DNA of 64,000 nucleotides from CAVXTT01 sp963764685 (GCA_963764685.1 CAVXTT010000003.1:62001-126000); one strand, 5' to 3'; numbered from the stretch's first letter, positions 7,950-17,010 are shown. Program-made: numbers and translations. The notes: generated by a model not told the origin, from the letters alone.

Positions 7950-8031
7950 TAAATATGGGGCGTTATCTTGAACCTGTCTGACTTTCAAACGAGAAAGATA
8001 ATTTTGATTAAATAAGGGAATCAGCGGAATT

Positions 8032-8131
8032 CTAATGTGTCCTTATGTGCCTAATGTGGTTAATGTCTTTTGTCCTTATTCAATTCGAATTTAGGAATTT
8101 TACCACATAAGGCACATAAGAACACATAGAA
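8032..8131. repeat. Gene-less inverted-repeat element with GxxExxY-cassette termini
   Basis: The left arm (8032-8081) contains three iteron-like units CTAATGTG, CTTATGTG, CTAATGTG followed by GTTAATGTCTTTTGTC. The right arm (about 8097-8131) is the reverse complement (ACCACATAAGGCACATAAG), separated by about 15-35 nt. The left arm is almost identical to the reverse complement of the right end of the GxxExxY cassette at 16960-17006, extending past the repeats into its GAATAAG-ACAAAAGAC edge. It looks like a deleted or miniature version of that cassette. It would fold into a long hairpin if transcribed. Confidence 0.8.
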
Positions 8132-8173
8132 ACACACGCAGAATTTGTAGCAAGCACGATAAACTACAATGCG

Positions 8174-8240
8174 TTCCCCTGTAGGGGGAATATAATTGTA
8201 GCAACCGGCCACCCACAACATTTGATCCCTGTAGGGGATC
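8174..8240 (+). repeat. Paired-hairpin element, copy 1 (diverged)
   Basis: Hairpin TTCCCC-TGTA-GGGGGAA (8174-8190) is followed by a TATAATTGTAG linker and a second hairpin GATCCC-TGTA-GGGGATC (8224-8240). The architecture (short stem, 4-nt loop, TATA..TGTAG linker, second stem 33-38 nt on) matches the better preserved copies at 38898-38969, 39067-39137 and 55302-55374. It sits 14 bp after the convergent minus-strand membrane gene. Confidence 0.55.
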
Positions 8241-8253
8241 TATAAATTTCATA

Positions 8254-9228
8254 TTATCCGACCGGCATTATTTTGCCTGCAAACTTATCTATACGATAAT
8301 CTCTAACAGCCGTAATAAACAACGGCACTGTCATCTGCAGCTCTGTTAAATAATTCTGAGATCTTAATCCCGCCAGGCCTGATCCAAATAAATTTATTAC
8401 AAGCATAACAACAACAGGGACAGCAATGAACAATGCCGAGACGAAATGTACCTCCTGCATATCAGCAGTTATCCACGCGATATAGATTAACGCAAGGAAA
8501 TAAATTATTAAAAGCCATACAGGCATTGTAAACAGCAGTGAGAAATTAAAGTACTGATAAAGATAAGCACTAACCAGACCCTGCGATATAAACCAGGCAG
8601 TGAAAATAAATGTAAGCGCTGAGATCATAACAAAGATAGCAAGCCGTACCAGGTCATCCCTGAACAGGTAGAATATAAAAAAGATATAAAATATTATCAG
8701 GGTGGATGATACTACTAATATCCCGCCGGTCAATAATGCAAGAGTATAAAAAGTATATGCCGGCTTCCCTGTATCGCTGTATTTATCCAGCATATAAATA
8801 ATAACAATAAGCAGCAGCACTGCCGGGATATAGGTCCCGTTAAAGATTATTTCCAGAATAAGCACCGGCGCCGAGAGGAACATAAACATCCTGATTATCA
8901 ATTCCAGGTTGTTGGTTGAATCTTTCACGAGGTAGATACAGTAAAAAATGAATGCAAGTGCGGGTAATATTCCTGCTGCCTTGTAGCTTGTAAATAAAAC
9001 TACAAAAAATATAAGGAGGAAAAAGAAAAGCAGCGGGATAATTATTTTATTCTGAAGTATTCCGTCACGACTGATAAGTGAGAGTCCCGGGAAAACAACC
9101 AGGTATCCGAGGAGTAAAAGAAATGCAATAAACCGGAGCTCATTGCTGACGATAAGGACAAGCAGACTATTAATGAATGCGAATGCTATCAGAGAAATGT
9201 TATTGATGTAATGTTTTGAGGTAAACAT
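8254..9228 (-). CDS. Polytopic membrane protein of unknown function
   Basis: The 324 residues are dominated by about ten hydrophobic segments of 18-22 residues separated by short loops, for example SLIAFAFINSLLVLIV near the N-terminus and LLIIYFLALIYIAWI near residue 240. There is no signal peptide beyond the first transmembrane segment and no recognisable catalytic motif. The gene starts 12 bp downstream of the TerB-like gene on the same strand, so it is probably the last gene of a malQ-terB-membrane protein operon. The even hydrophobicity resembles uncharacterised integral membrane proteins near polysaccharide genes, but I cannot name a family. Confidence 0.75.
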   Translation of the reverse strand: MFTSKHYINNISLIAFAFINSLLVLIVSNELRFIAFLLLLGYLVVFPGLSLISRDGILQNKIIIPLLFFFLLIFFVVLFTSYKAAGILPALAFIFYCIYLVKDSTNNLELIIRMFMFLSAPVLILEIIFNGTYIPAVLLLIVIIYMLDKYSDTGKPAYTFYTLALLTGGILVVSSTLIIFYIFFIFYLFRDDLVRLAIFVMISALTFIFTAWFISQGLVSAYLYQYFNFSLLFTMPVWLLIIYFLALIYIAWITADMQEVHFVSALFIAVPVVVMLVINLFGSGLAGLRSQNYLTELQMTVPLFITAVRDYRIDKFAGKIMPVG

Positions 9229-9240
9229 CCGGGCAGAAGA

Positions 9241-9705
9241 TCAGCTCTTCTTTTCTTCCTTTACCTGAAGCTTGGCAGCTACAATATCAGAGTATTCCAC
9301 ACCGATCATATTTCCTATCCTTTTTACAAGATGCTCTTCATATTTATCAAGCCGGTCGTCAACATAAACCAGGCGCCACAGATCTTTTAAGAGTGCAAAC
9401 TTCTCTTCTGAAGTAAAGCTGCTGTTTATAACCGGCGTAAATTCATACAGGCTTATGCTTTTATTAACGCTTTCCGCAGCAAGCTGCAATAAGCTCTTTA
9501 ACATAATCTTCTTCCAGCGAAAAAGATTTCTTCATAATCGAGATAATCTTTTCTTTTTCAATCTCATCATAGCTGCTGTCTGCTTTAGCAATTTCAATGA
9601 AGAGAGCACAGGCCGCAATGTGTACCTTTTTTGCGGATTACCTGCAGGCGAAGTGTTCTTATTATCTGCTGCAGGATTAAGGATCTTTTTTAATACATCG
9701 AACAT
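9241..9705 (-). pseudogene. TerB-like (tellurite resistance TerB fold) protein, split by two frameshifts
   Basis: Read across three frames this is one ~155-residue helical protein. It begins MFDVLKKILNPAADNK (start complement of 9703-9705), continues as HIAACALFIEIAKADSSYDE and ends with FALLKDLWRLVYVDDRLDKYEEHLVKRIG. The two paired motifs A-x-DG/S-x-x-x-x-E and VDDRLDKYEE are typical of TerB-fold proteins with two acidic metal-binding clusters. Frame changes fall in the A6G2 run near 9635 and at GCTTGCTGCGG near 9485; one base removed or added at each restores the frame. The start overlaps the malQ stop (TAATG). Either a real pseudogene or, more likely given its neighbours, sequence errors. 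Confidence 0.7.
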
Positions 9706-11244
9706 TAATGTTCCACTTCTATTTCTACTTCATCAACTTTAACCGGGGGACGTTCATATAGTTCGGCAAGTTCTTTTAACCTTCCTGCAATATCCTTTGG
9801 AATCATATCCCAGGTAAATCTCCACGTCCAGTTGCCTCCTAATTTGCCGGGATAATTCATTCTGGCTTCATCTCCAAGATTTAGTACATCCTGCATTGGT
9901 ATTATCACAAGATCTGCAGCTGAGGCATAAGCAGCCTTTATTAATTCAAATACCACATCATCACCATAGTAGTCGAGATACTTCTGCATATGCTCGTAAA
10001 TGTCATTATCCTGATGCTTTGCCTTTTCAAAATAAGCACGTGTAGTATCGTTATCGTGAGAGCCTGTCATCACTATGCTGTTCCGTGGATAATTATGCGG
10101 AAGGAATTTTGTTTCCATCTTTGTCCCGAAAGCAAACTGAAGGATCTTCATTCCCGGGAAATCAAACTTCTCTCTAAGTGCAGTAACCGATTTTGTAATT
10201 ACTCCAAGGTCTTCTGCAATTATAGGGAGTACCCCAAGACTTTCCTTTATAGAGTTAAATAACTTTTCCCCGGGAGCTTTTACCCATCTTCCTTTAACGG
10301 CTGTTTTGGCATTACCCGGTATTTCCCAGTATGCATCGAAGCCTCTGAAGTGATCTATTCTGATTATATCAACAAGCTGCAGCTGTTTATTTATCCTTCT
10401 GCGCCACCAGAGAAAATTATCTTTTTCCATCATATCCCATTTGAACAGGGGATTTCCCCAGAGCTGTCCCGTAGCGCTGAAATAATCCGGCGGAACGCCT
10501 GCAACATAGGTAAGCTTCCCTTCCTTATCAACAGTAAAGAGCTCTTTGTTTGCCCAGAGGTCGGCACTGTCGTATGCAATGAATATAGGTATGTCGCCTA
10601 TAATTTTTATTCCCTTGCTGTTCGCATATTCCTTAACATCCTTCCATTGCTTAAAGAATGTGATACTGTATAAATTTCTGAAAATTGATCTGATCGAACA
10701 GCTTTGCTTCCCACTGCTTTAAGTGCAGCAGGTTTTCTGAGAATAAGATCTTTATCCCATTCGGTCCATTGAACTCCGCCGTGATATTCCTTAGCAGCCA
10801 TAAACAAGTGCATAGTTATCAAGCCAGTCCTTATTGCTCTCTTTAAATTCAGAATAGGCAGCATCCGATAGTGTGACTATCCTTTTTATAATTCTCAAAT
10901 GCTTTTTTCAGCAGCTCGGTTTTATAGGTAATGATACTGCCGTAATCAATATGGTGCGGATTTGAACGGGGATGATGATGAAGATCCTCATCTTTAAGGA
11001 AGCCTTCTTCTTTTAGTTTATCGGGACTTATTAATAAAGGATTTCCGGCAAATGCAGAAAAGCATTGATACGGGGAGTCGCCGTATCCTGTTGGTCCAAG
11101 TGGAAATACCTGCCACAGTTTTTGTCCTGCAGAGTCAAGAAAGTTTACAAAGTTATAAGCTTCATTCCCGAGATCACCAATTCCATATTTCCCCGGAAGG
11201 GAAGTTGGATGAAGCAGTATGCCGGCGTTTCTCTCAAATCTCAT
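9705..11244 (-). pseudogene. malQ: 4-alpha-glucanotransferase (amylomaltase) MalQ, interrupted by at least three frameshifts
   Basis: Transfers alpha-1,4-glucan chains in maltodextrin and glycogen metabolism (GH77). The N-terminal frame (from 11244) reads NAGILLHPTSLPGKYGIGDLG and FPLGPTGYGDSPYQCFSAFA. A middle piece gives KEYHGGVQWTEWDKDLILRK. The 3' two thirds carry the catalytic set: nucleophile Asp in IIRIDHFRGFDAYWEIPG, acid/base Glu in IIAEDLG and the third Asp in GSHDNDTTR. Total span corresponds to ~513 residues, the normal GH77 length, so nothing large is missing. The frame changes near 10865, 10810 and 10680 are single-base indels. All conserved motifs survive, which argues for sequencing error over old decay. 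The stop overlaps the TerB start. Confidence 0.85.
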
Positions 11245-11357
11245 TGATTAACCTGATATAAAAATACGGGTAAATATATGCAGAAAAGTATCCAATCAGA
11301 GTAAAAGCCGCAACTGCTATAATAATAAAGCGGAAATAACATTTCCGGCTTAAGTAA

Positions 11358-11867
11358 TTATCTCATCTTGCTGACATTCGTACCTCGTAAGGCGGAGAAG
11401 CTGCCGCTGATGTTTAATGTATCGCCAGAGAACAGTGCCAATGTTCCCGGAAAGATTTCCGGATATATTACTTCCTACACTTCCGTAAGCAGTAATATTC
11501 GTTGTACCCTGCAACGGATAGAAATATAGTCGATATGTTTGTATAGAAGCTGACATATGAAGTTGTATCACTCCAGGTAAATGTTCCGGTTGAGTATTCC
11601 GGGAAATGTAATTGCGATGGTAGCAGTATCATTGCTTACAACTCCCATAAAGAGACAACTCCTGTTTCATGCTGTGCAGTATCATATAAGAGCTCCTCCG
11701 CTTGACAATATTTAATGTTTGATTGCGTAGCCAGCCCCGTTAAGTGTAAATGTTCCGGAACCGGAACTTCCACCAGGGGTAACAGGATTATTATCATCTT
11801 CGCAGCTGCTGATTATCAATGCTGTCATCAGCATCAGGACAGTTAAATAAAGTTTCAAATGTTTCAT
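11358..11867 (-). pseudogene. Secreted lipoprotein of unknown function, broken by several frameshifts
   Basis: Starts MKHLKLYLTVLMLMTALIIS with a lipobox ending ISSC, followed by a short DDNNPVTPGG linker, so a lipoprotein exported by Sec and processed by signal peptidase II. Piecing frames together gives about 165 residues rich in Thr, Ser and Gly with beta-strand character (TATIAITFPG, GTFTWSDTT, NISTIFYPLQGTTNITAYG, DTLNISGSFSALRG), ending at TAA (complement of 11358-11360). At least three indels are needed. No family recognised. The same region of indels covers malQ and terB. Confidence 0.65.
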
Positions 11868-11970
11868 TTTGTCCTCTTAAATTTTATTTGAGACGTAAAA
11901 TTAAATATAATTGATTTAATTCGTGTGCGCTTTCACGAACTTGTGAGGCTGATTTATCGGGAATATAATA

Positions 11971-11998
11971 AAAAAACCCCGTTGTAAGGAACGGGGCT
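11971..11998 (-). terminator. Intrinsic terminator of rpoD
   Basis: On the minus strand a GCCCCGTT / AACGGGG(T) stem with a 6-nt loop is followed by a run of T. It begins 20 bp after the rpoD stop codon. Confidence 0.85.
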
Positions 11999-12017
11999 CA
12001 TAAGAAAAATTATGTAT

Positions 12018-12875
12018 TTATGAGAGGTAAACCTTAAGTTTGCTGCTCCTGGGACCATGCCTGAGGCTTCTTAAAGCTTTTTCCTTGATCTGTCTTACTC
12101 TTTCCCTGGTGAGATTAAATCTGTCACCAATTTCTTCTAAAGTTGCAGATTGTCCTGTTTCCAGTCCGAAATAAAGCTTTAATACTTCAGCTTCTCTTTC
12201 AGATAAAGTTGAGAGTACTTCTTCAACTTCTGCTTTAAGAGATTCTTTCATTAATGTGAAGTCGGGCGACGGCTGCTGTTCATTCGGAAGGACATCGATA
12301 AGAGAATTCTTATCATCATCACCTCCGAAAGGAGCATCAACCGAAACGTGGTGTCCCGATATCTGCAGAGCATAGGCAACATCTTCGGCGCTCATATCCA
12401 GCATTGTAGCCAGCTCCGAAGTAGTGGGCTTTCTCTCATATTCCTGCTCAAGATCTCTGTAGGCTTTGCTTATTTTACTTAATGAACCTATGCGGTTTAA
12501 AGGAAGCCTTACTATTCTTGACTGCTCAGAAATTGCCTGCATAATGGACTGCCTGATCCACCACACGGCATAAGAGATGAACTTAAATCCGCGTGTTTCA
12601 TCAAACTTCTGCGCGGCTTTAATTAATCCAAGATTCCCCTCGTTTATAAGATCTCCAAGAGATAATCCCTGGTTCTGAAACTGTTTGGCAACAGAAACAA
12701 CGAAGCGGAGGTTAGCTTTAACCAATGCTTCCATTGCAGGTTTATCCCCTTTTTTGATCCTTTTGGCAAGGTCAATCTCCTGGTCAGGCGTTAAGAGGTC
12801 AACTTTCCCAATCTCCTGCAAATACTGGTCTAATGATTTGCTTTCGCGATTGGTGAATTGCTTGGTTATTTTCAA
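12018..12875 (-). CDS. rpoD: Primary RNA polymerase sigma factor RpoD/SigA (short form)
   Basis: Housekeeping sigma-70 factor of 285 residues. Region 1.2 is SLDQYLQEIGKVDLLTPDQE. Region 2 contains EALVKANLRFVVSVAKQFQ and NEGNLGLIKAAQKFDETRG with the -10-recognising YAVWWIRQSI. Region 3 follows. Region 4 is the helix-turn-helix ATLEEIGDRFNLTRERVRQI and ends with KALRSLRHGPRSSKLK. Region 1.1 and the non-conserved insert of proteobacterial RpoD are absent, the form typical of Bacteroidota and Chlorobi relatives. A strong terminator follows. A TATATTTG box lies 124 bp upstream. Confidence 0.96.
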   Translation of the reverse strand: MKITKQFTNRESKSLDQYLQEIGKVDLLTPDQEIDLAKRIKKGDKPAMEALVKANLRFVVSVAKQFQNQGLSLGDLINEGNLGLIKAAQKFDETRGFKFISYAVWWIRQSIMQAISEQSRIVRLPLNRIGSLSKISKAYRDLEQEYERKPTTSELATMLDMSAEDVAYALQISGHHVSVDAPFGGDDDKNSLIDVLPNEQQPSPDFTLMKESLKAEVEEVLSTLSEREAEVLKLYFGLETGQSATLEEIGDRFNLTRERVRQIKEKALRSLRHGPRSSKLKVYLS

Positions 12876-12998
12876 GTTTTGTCAACTCCTGATAAATGAT
12901 TGTGATTGATTCTGAAACAAGTTACCCGGTACATTTGTTCCCGATTTTGTTTGGGGGTTATAGTTTGTAGTGTATATTCCGGGAATATAAGCATTTGG

Positions 12999-13006
12999 CA
13001 AATATA
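12999..13006 (-). promoter_or_regulatory. Candidate rpoD promoter -7 element
   Basis: TATATTTG on the minus strand matches the Bacteroidota-type -7 consensus TAnnTTTG. No clear TTTG -33 box was found at the expected spacing. Confidence 0.35.
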
Positions 13007-13146
13007 CGCAATTATTTACGGGAATGATAGTGCTATATTTTGTACACTTCTGATATTGTGATATATCTCCAAAGCTTTCTTTCTATAGAATAATTAACTA
13101 AGCAAATTGAATAAAAACACAATCTAAGGTTAATATAACCTCCTGC

Positions 13147-13197
13147 CATCTAATCCTCATCTAATCAGGGTTACATCAGAAGTGCATCAGGATTAGA
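13147..13197. repeat. 11-bp-period inverted repeat, small copy
   Basis: Units CATCTAATCCT / CATCTAATC run one way, then GGGTTACATCA, GAAGTGCATCA, GGATTAGAA run the other way, with 11-bp steps. The larger copy is at 54730-54842. Confidence 0.65.
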
Positions 13198-13315
13198 AAT
13201 ATTAGTTGTGTTATTTGCTTATAAAGTAATTTTTAGAAACAATTTTTAGTTACCAAACCGTTTAATTAATACATTCGATCTTTGCTTTTCAGGAAAACCA
13301 CTCGGTCAATTTTCT

Positions 13316-13323
13316 TATATTTG
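13316..13323 (+). promoter_or_regulatory. Candidate valS promoter -7 element
   Basis: TATATTTG, 31 bp before the valS start codon, matches TAnnTTTG. A TTTG at 13281 is too far upstream to be a convincing -33 box. Confidence 0.4.
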
Positions 13324-13354
13324 ATGCTTAATTTTAAATAAAGTTCCCAATATT

Positions 13355-15961
13355 ATGACAGATATCCCGAAAGCCTATAATCCGGCAGCAGTTGAAGATA
13401 AATGGTATTCGTACTGGACAGCCAACAACATTTTTCACTCGGAAATAGACAACACCCGCAAACCTTATACAATTGTCATTCCTCCCCCCAATATTACGGG
13501 TATTCTTACATTGGGACACGTCCTGAATAATACTATCCAGGATATGCATATCCGCTTCAGAAGAATGCAGGGATATAATGCCTGCTGGGTTCCGGGAACG
13601 GATCACGCATCAATTGCCACCGAGACAAAAGTAACAAATGCACTTAAAGAACAGGGATTGAATAAGTATGAAATCGGAAGAGAGAAATTTTTAGAATACT
13701 GCTGGGAGTGGAGAGAAAAATACGGCGGCATTATTATCCAGCAATTAAAAAAACTTGGCGTAAGCTGCGACTGGGAGCGTGAGCGCTTTACAATGGACGA
13801 TCATTATTACCAAAGAGTAATTCAGACCTTTGTTGATCTGTACAAGGAAGGAAAAATTTACCGCGGATACAGAATGGTTAACTGGGATCCCGCATCTAAA
13901 TCTGCTATCTCTGATGAAGAGGTAATCTTTAAAGCCGTAAATGGGAAATTATATTATTTGAAATACCCGGTTGCGGAAAGCAATGACTTTGTAACCGTTG
14001 CTACTACACGTCCTGAAACAATGCTGGGAGATACAGGTATAGCTGTTAATCCTAATGATGAAAGATATTTAAAATACATCGGCAGGAAAATTCTTCTCCC
14101 GTTAACCGGAAGGGAAATACCTGTATTTGCCGATGAATATGTTGATCCCTCATTCGGAACCGGTGCAGTTAAAGTTACTCCCGCTCACGATGTAAATGAT
14201 TATGAGATGGGCAAACGTCATTCGCTTGAAATAATTAATATTTTCAATGAGGATGCTTCGACAAATAATAATGTACCTGCTGAATTCAGAGGACTCGACA
14301 GGTTTGAGGCAAGAAAGCTTGTCCTGAAGCGGCTTGAAGCTGAAGGTCTGATCAGCAAAATAGAAGATTATCAGAATAAAGTCGGTTACTCCGACCGCGG
14401 CGGTGTTCCAATTGAACCATACCTGTCAGAACAATGGTTTATGAAAATGGATGAACTGGCCAAACCTGCTGTTGAGGTTGTGCGTGAAGGTAAGATACAT
14501 TTCCATCCGGAGCACTGGGTAAAAACTTATGATCACTGGATGAGCAATATAAAGGACTGGTGCATATCAAGGCAGCTCTGGTGGGGACACAGGATCCCGG
14601 TCTGGTATCATAAATCCACAAAAGAAATTTACTGCGATATTAATCCGCCGGCAGATCCTGATAACTGGGTCCAGGATAAGGATGTACTTGATACGTGGAC
14701 TTCAAGCTGGCTCTGGGCATATGATGTATTTAAATCTGATGAAGAGATTAAATATTACTATCCAACAGATCTTCTTGTTACCGCTCCCGATATTATTTTC
14801 TTCTGGGTTGCAAGAATGATAATGGCAGGGATGCATTTTCACAAGGACGTGCCTTTCAGGGATGTTTATTTTACGAGCATAATCAGGGATGTTCAGGGAA
14901 GGAAAATGAGTAAATCACTCGGCAATTCTCCCGACCCTCTTGATGTTATAAATGAATATGGCGCTGATGCATTACGATTTACAGTAATTTATCTTGCCCC
15001 GATAGGGCAGGATGTTCTCTTCAGTACTGATAAATGTGAGATCGGGAGGAACTTTGCAAATAAGATATGGAATGCAGGACGTTTCCTTTTAATGAATGCA
15101 GAAACGATTCCAGTTAATGATTCTCTTGCAGATAAGCATATTGATTTTTCGGATGAGTGGATAACATCAAGATTTAACAGAACAGTTGAAGACCTTACAA
15201 GTGCGATGGACAGCTTTGATATAAATGCTGCGACTAAAATAATTTATTCGTATGTCTGGAATGATTTCTGTGACTGGTACATAGAATTAGCAAAGAACAG
15301 GTTGTACACCGGCAGCGATGATGTTAAATCTGCAGTACTTACCAGAGCGTTAAAAATGTTTGATGACCTGCTTAAGATTGTCCACCCCTTTATGCCATTT
15401 ATAACCGAGGAGCTGTGGCATCTTTCAGCTGTAAGGAAAGATGGAGAAAGTATTTCCATTGCTAAATTCCCCGAAGCAAATCATTCAAAGATCAGGCCCG
15501 ATGCAGAATCAGAAATGGAATTTGTGCAGGCTATAATAACTGCAATAAGGAATATCAGGGGGGAAATGAATATTGCCCCTTCAAAGCAGATAAAAGCTTT
15601 AATTAAAACAAAAGCTGTAAAGCCGCATCAGATCGATTATATTAAAAAGCTTGCGCGTGTTGGTGAGCTTGAGGTTTCCGAAGTAATGGAAAAACCCAAG
15701 GCCAGTGCTTCTTCTGTCTTCAAGGAATGTGAAATTTATGTACCGCTCGGAGGACTCATAGATCTCGATCTTGAAAGAAGCCGTCTGAAGAAAGAGATTG
15801 AAAGATTTGAAAACTCATTAAACGGAATAAATAAAAAACTGTCTAATGATAAGTTTGTACAGAATGCTGCCCCGGATGTTGTTGAGAAAGAACGCACAAA
15901 GAAGAATGATTGGGAAGCGAACCTGCATAAGCTGAAGGAAATATTAAAAGAACTAGACTGA
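13355..15961 (+). CDS. valS: Valyl-tRNA synthetase
   Basis: Class I synthetase charging tRNA-Val, 868 residues. The active-site region PPPNITGILTLGHVLN near residue 45 carries a HIGH motif in the form TLGH: the first His is Thr. The CP1 editing domain follows (TTRPETMLGDTG, then GTGAVKVTPAHDVNDYEMG). The KMSKS loop is RKMSKSLGNSPDPLD near 520. The anticodon-binding domain and the C-terminal coiled-coil arm (residues ~800-868, Leu/Lys/Glu rich) are complete. A DinB-fold gene begins 12 bp downstream, probably cotranscribed. Confidence 0.97.
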   Translation: MTDIPKAYNPAAVEDKWYSYWTANNIFHSEIDNTRKPYTIVIPPPNITGILTLGHVLNNTIQDMHIRFRRMQGYNACWVPGTDHASIATETKVTNALKEQGLNKYEIGREKFLEYCWEWREKYGGIIIQQLKKLGVSCDWERERFTMDDHYYQRVIQTFVDLYKEGKIYRGYRMVNWDPASKSAISDEEVIFKAVNGKLYYLKYPVAESNDFVTVATTRPETMLGDTGIAVNPNDERYLKYIGRKILLPLTGREIPVFADEYVDPSFGTGAVKVTPAHDVNDYEMGKRHSLEIINIFNEDASTNNNVPAEFRGLDRFEARKLVLKRLEAEGLISKIEDYQNKVGYSDRGGVPIEPYLSEQWFMKMDELAKPAVEVVREGKIHFHPEHWVKTYDHWMSNIKDWCISRQLWWGHRIPVWYHKSTKEIYCDINPPADPDNWVQDKDVLDTWTSSWLWAYDVFKSDEEIKYYYPTDLLVTAPDIIFFWVARMIMAGMHFHKDVPFRDVYFTSIIRDVQGRKMSKSLGNSPDPLDVINEYGADALRFTVIYLAPIGQDVLFSTDKCEIGRNFANKIWNAGRFLLMNAETIPVNDSLADKHIDFSDEWITSRFNRTVEDLTSAMDSFDINAATKIIYSYVWNDFCDWYIELAKNRLYTGSDDVKSAVLTRALKMFDDLLKIVHPFMPFITEELWHLSAVRKDGESISIAKFPEANHSKIRPDAESEMEFVQAIITAIRNIRGEMNIAPSKQIKALIKTKAVKPHQIDYIKKLARVGELEVSEVMEKPKASASSVFKECEIYVPLGGLIDLDLERSRLKKEIERFENSLNGINKKLSNDKFVQNAAPDVVEKERTKKNDWEANLHKLKEILKELD

Positions 15962-15973
15962 ACCGGAGAATTT

Positions 15974-16471
15974 ATGTATCACTCAATTTCAGAATTTCTG
16001 CTTGACTGGAAGCAGGAAAAAGAATTTACTCAGAAGGTATTAAATAATATTACGGATGATTCGCTTAATTACAGCAGCGGTAATACCGGCAGGAATATCG
16101 GAAGGCTTGCCTGGCATATTGTTACTTCGATAAGCGAAATGGGAAAGTCAGGAGGATTAAAATTTGAAGCTGCTTTACCCGACCCGGAAAGCGCAAATGC
16201 TATGTCTGTAAAGGAAGCATATAAAAGAATGGCAAGTAATATTCAATCTGCAGTATCTTCTCAATGGAGCGATGATGACCTGTCTGAAAAATTAAATATG
16301 TACGGGGAGATGTGGAAGAAGTCGTTCATACTTGAGGTTCTGATAAAGCATCAGATACATCATAGAGGACAGCTCACTATGCTTATGCGCCAGGCGGGCT
16401 TAAAAGTACCCGGCGTCTACGGTCCCTCCTATGAAGAATGGCAGTCAATGGGAATGGTCCCGCAGGAGTGA
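15974..16471 (+). CDS. DinB/YfiT-fold putative metal-dependent hydrolase or transferase
   Basis: The 165 residues fit the four-helix DinB superfamily. The three putative metal-binding histidines are seen as LAWHIV near residue 48 and IKHQIHHRGQLT near 128-132, the usual HxxxH-HRGQ pattern. Members include bacillithiol and mycothiol transferases and many uncharacterised enzymes. Substrate cannot be told. It lies 12 bp after valS. A second, diverged DinB-fold gene occurs at 43887. The left repeat arm of the GxxExxY cassette begins about 20 bp after its stop. Confidence 0.85.
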   Translation: MYHSISEFLLDWKQEKEFTQKVLNNITDDSLNYSSGNTGRNIGRLAWHIVTSISEMGKSGGLKFEAALPDPESANAMSVKEAYKRMASNIQSAVSSQWSDDDLSEKLNMYGEMWKKSFILEVLIKHQIHHRGQLTMLMRQAGLKVPGVYGPSYEEWQSMGMVPQE

Positions 16472-16490
16472 CTAGTTTTACCATATAGGT

Positions 16491-16536
16491 CCTAATGTGA
16501 TCTAATGTGCCTAATGTGGTTTCTGTTTTTGTTCTA
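16491..16536 (+). repeat. Left inverted-repeat arm of the GxxExxY cassette
   Basis: Three iteron-like units CTAATGTGAT, CTAATGTGC, CTAATGTGG, then TTTCTGTTTTTGTTC. The reverse complement of the right arm (16960-17006) reads CTAATGTGAC, CTAATGTGA, CTAATGTGG, then TTAATGTCTTTTGTC. Spacing between units (10 then 9 bp) is the same in both arms. Confidence 0.8.
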
Positions 16537-16551
16537 AAAAGGGGAGTTAAA

Positions 16552-16962
16552 ATGACAAAAAAATATATCAACGGGCTCACTTACAAAGTGGTCGGAGCAG
16601 CAATTGAGGTGCATAAAGCAATTGGGCCTGGTTTACTCGAGAGTGTATATCATAAATGCCTTAAGCAGGAGCTGATGCTCAGGACCATCTCGTTCCAATC
16701 CGAATTAATAATACCAATTAAATATAAAGGCTTTGAATTGGAAGCTGATCTAAGGTGCGATCTTCTAATTGAGAATTCATTAGTTGTTGAACTTAAAGCA
16801 GTTGATACCGTAATTCCTGTTTACGAAGCTCAAATTCTTAGTTATATGAAGCTGCTTAATGTTCCCAAGGGAATCCTCATGAATTTTAATTGCGGTAATC
16901 TGTACAAAGAGGGACTTAGAACTTATGTTAACGAGTTGTTTAAAGCTCTACCGCAAGAATAA
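16552..16962 (+). CDS. GxxExxY-family protein (PD-(D/E)XK nuclease fold)
   Basis: 136 residues from the ATG at 16552, which has a GGGGAG ribosome-binding site 6 bp upstream; a longer frame from 16507 would start inside the repeat arm. The family signature is GPGLLESVYHKCL near residue 25. The nuclease-fold core is DLRCDLLIENSLVVELKAV near 72-90, with Asp, Glu and Lys in the D-x(n)-ExK arrangement. Members are small, widespread, often multi-copy and of unknown function; DNA or RNA cleavage has been proposed from the fold. The gene is enclosed by inverted repeats, and its stop codon is the first part of the right arm, so gene and repeats form one unit. Mobility is inferred. Confidence 0.88.
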   Translation: MTKKYINGLTYKVVGAAIEVHKAIGPGLLESVYHKCLKQELMLRTISFQSELIIPIKYKGFELEADLRCDLLIENSLVVELKAVDTVIPVYEAQILSYMKLLNVPKGILMNFNCGNLYKEGLRTYVNELFKALPQE

Positions 16963-17006
16963 GACAAAAGACATTAACCACATTAGTCACATTAGGTCAC
17001 ATTAGA
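16960..17006 (-). repeat. Right inverted-repeat arm of the GxxExxY cassette
   Basis: Begins at the TAA stop: TAAGACAAAAGACATTAACC, then CACATTAG, CACATTAG, CACATTAG units. It matches, in reverse complement, the left arm and both arms of the gene-less element at 8032-8131. Confidence 0.8.
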
Positions 17007-17010
17007 AATA

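Larger units (their letters stand above)
12876..13354. other. Divergent rpoD/valS intergenic region
   Basis: 479 bp between divergent genes. It contains a -7-like box for rpoD (12999-13006, minus), an 11-bp-period repeat (13147-13197) and a -7-like box for valS (13316-13323). No gene or RNA was recognised. Confidence 0.7.
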
